DNA of 64,000 bases, from the NCBI GenBank assembly GCA_041660045.1, contig JBAZXA010000003.1, forward strand, positions 124,001 to 188,000, read 5' to 3'. The translations under genes and the position numbers were made by a program. Under the pieces are notes generated by a model that saw only the letters and a list, made by a program, of their open reading frames with translations, ran no database searches and was not told where the DNA came from. The DNA comes from WM-3-3 sp041660045 (GTDB lineage Bacteria; Pseudomonadota; Gammaproteobacteria; Methylococcales; Methylomonadaceae). Within the stretch, counting starts at the first letter, position 1. Each line of letters opens with the position of its first letter. Shown here piece after piece: positions 63,755 to 64,000 of the stretch.

Positions 63755-64000
63755 TAACTGAAAACAGTTTTCCTTTTTTAAGCCTAGTCACCGTGTTGCC
63801 TTTGTTGGGCGCCTTGTTGATTGGCGTCTGTCAGCCCCGGCGGGCGAAACCGATAGCCTTGGTGATGGCCATCGTGGAACTGCTGCTGACATTGCTGGTG
63901 TTGAACCGCTTCGATGCACATAGTGGTGGCTTTCAACTGCTTGAACATTATGCCTGGATGCCTAGCCTACATATCAGTTTTATTTTTGGTGTAGACGGCA
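63751..64000 (+). CDS. third NuoM-like subunit (5' part only)
   Basis: The frame from ATG 63751 is open to the window edge (83 codons). It shows two or three membrane segments (FLSLVTVLPLLGALLIG, then LVMAIVELLLTLLVL) and ends in ISFIFGVDG, the start of the NuoM signature. The start overlaps the stop of the preceding gene, so it belongs to the same operon. Confidence 0.75.
   Translation, partial: MITENSFPFLSLVTVLPLLGALLIGVCQPRRAKPIALVMAIVELLLTLLVLNRFDAHSGGFQLLEHYAWMPSLHISFIFGVDG

Noticed and set aside
1..64000. tRNA, rRNA or riboswitch genes
   Set aside because: Inspection of the intergenic stretches, including the one after cobT, gave no cloverleaf, rRNA segment or cobalamin-riboswitch core that I could support.

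Overview
The window looks like chromosomal DNA of a gammaproteobacterial methanotroph (Methylococcales, near Methylomonas, Methylobacter or Methylovulum). The best pointers are a C30 carotenoid cluster in the order CrtN-type oxidase, aldehyde dehydrogenase, CrtN-type oxidase, as known from Methylomonas sp. 16a, together with Gram-negative envelope genes and a DAB-type inorganic-carbon operon. No methane monooxygenase gene is present, so the assignment rests on context.

Layout. 0-8.9 kb is ordinary chromosome: MJ1255-type glycosyltransferase, cobT, a rubredoxin, a FemAB-like protein, a DUF938 methyltransferase, a secreted protein, lnt, and a ZnuD-like TonB receptor with a Zur-like operator just upstream of its start. 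8.9-12.0 kb is a graveyard of at least five insertion sequences (IS5, IS21, IS66, IS3, IS5).

12.2-32.2 kb is a type VI secretion locus read leftwards. From upstream to downstream it encodes a membrane-anchored M15 peptidase, a PAAR tip, a membrane protein with a degenerate ketosynthase-like domain, TssM, TagF, an OmpA-type anchor, TssJ, TssK, TssL and VgrG. Two tandem effector cassettes follow, each with a DUF4123 adaptor, an accessory protein, an effector and a candidate immunity gene. The second cassette starts with a 353-bp copy of the vgrG 3' end. The full-length vgrG carries a one-base homopolymer frameshift before its last ~40 codons, and its own adaptor has an internal amber codon. Sheath, baseplate, Hcp and ClpV genes are absent here and must lie elsewhere if the system works.

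32.5-37.7 kb reads rightwards and holds the wreck of a further effector module: vgrG N-terminal fragment, VRR-NUC-like nuclease tail, frameshifted DUF3396 immunity gene and a broken WG-repeat gene, ended by a 1198-bp IS5-family element flanked by TTA. An AT-rich acyltransferase gene follows.

39.2-47.8 kb mixes a PvdQ/penicillin-acylase-type Ntn hydrolase, an MbtH protein and an Sfp-type phosphopantetheinyl transferase (nonribosomal peptide accessories without a synthetase nearby), a CDGSH protein, a MarR-YceI pair and a J-domain protein. 48.0-52.9 kb is the carotenoid operon. 53.0-55.6 kb is a porin / FMN-binding protein / membrane protein operon behind a Fur-like box. 55.9-64.0 kb is an expanded DAB operon: NuoM-like, DabA (DUF2309, all four zinc-site residues present), DabB, NuoM-like, and a further NuoM-like gene cut by the window edge.
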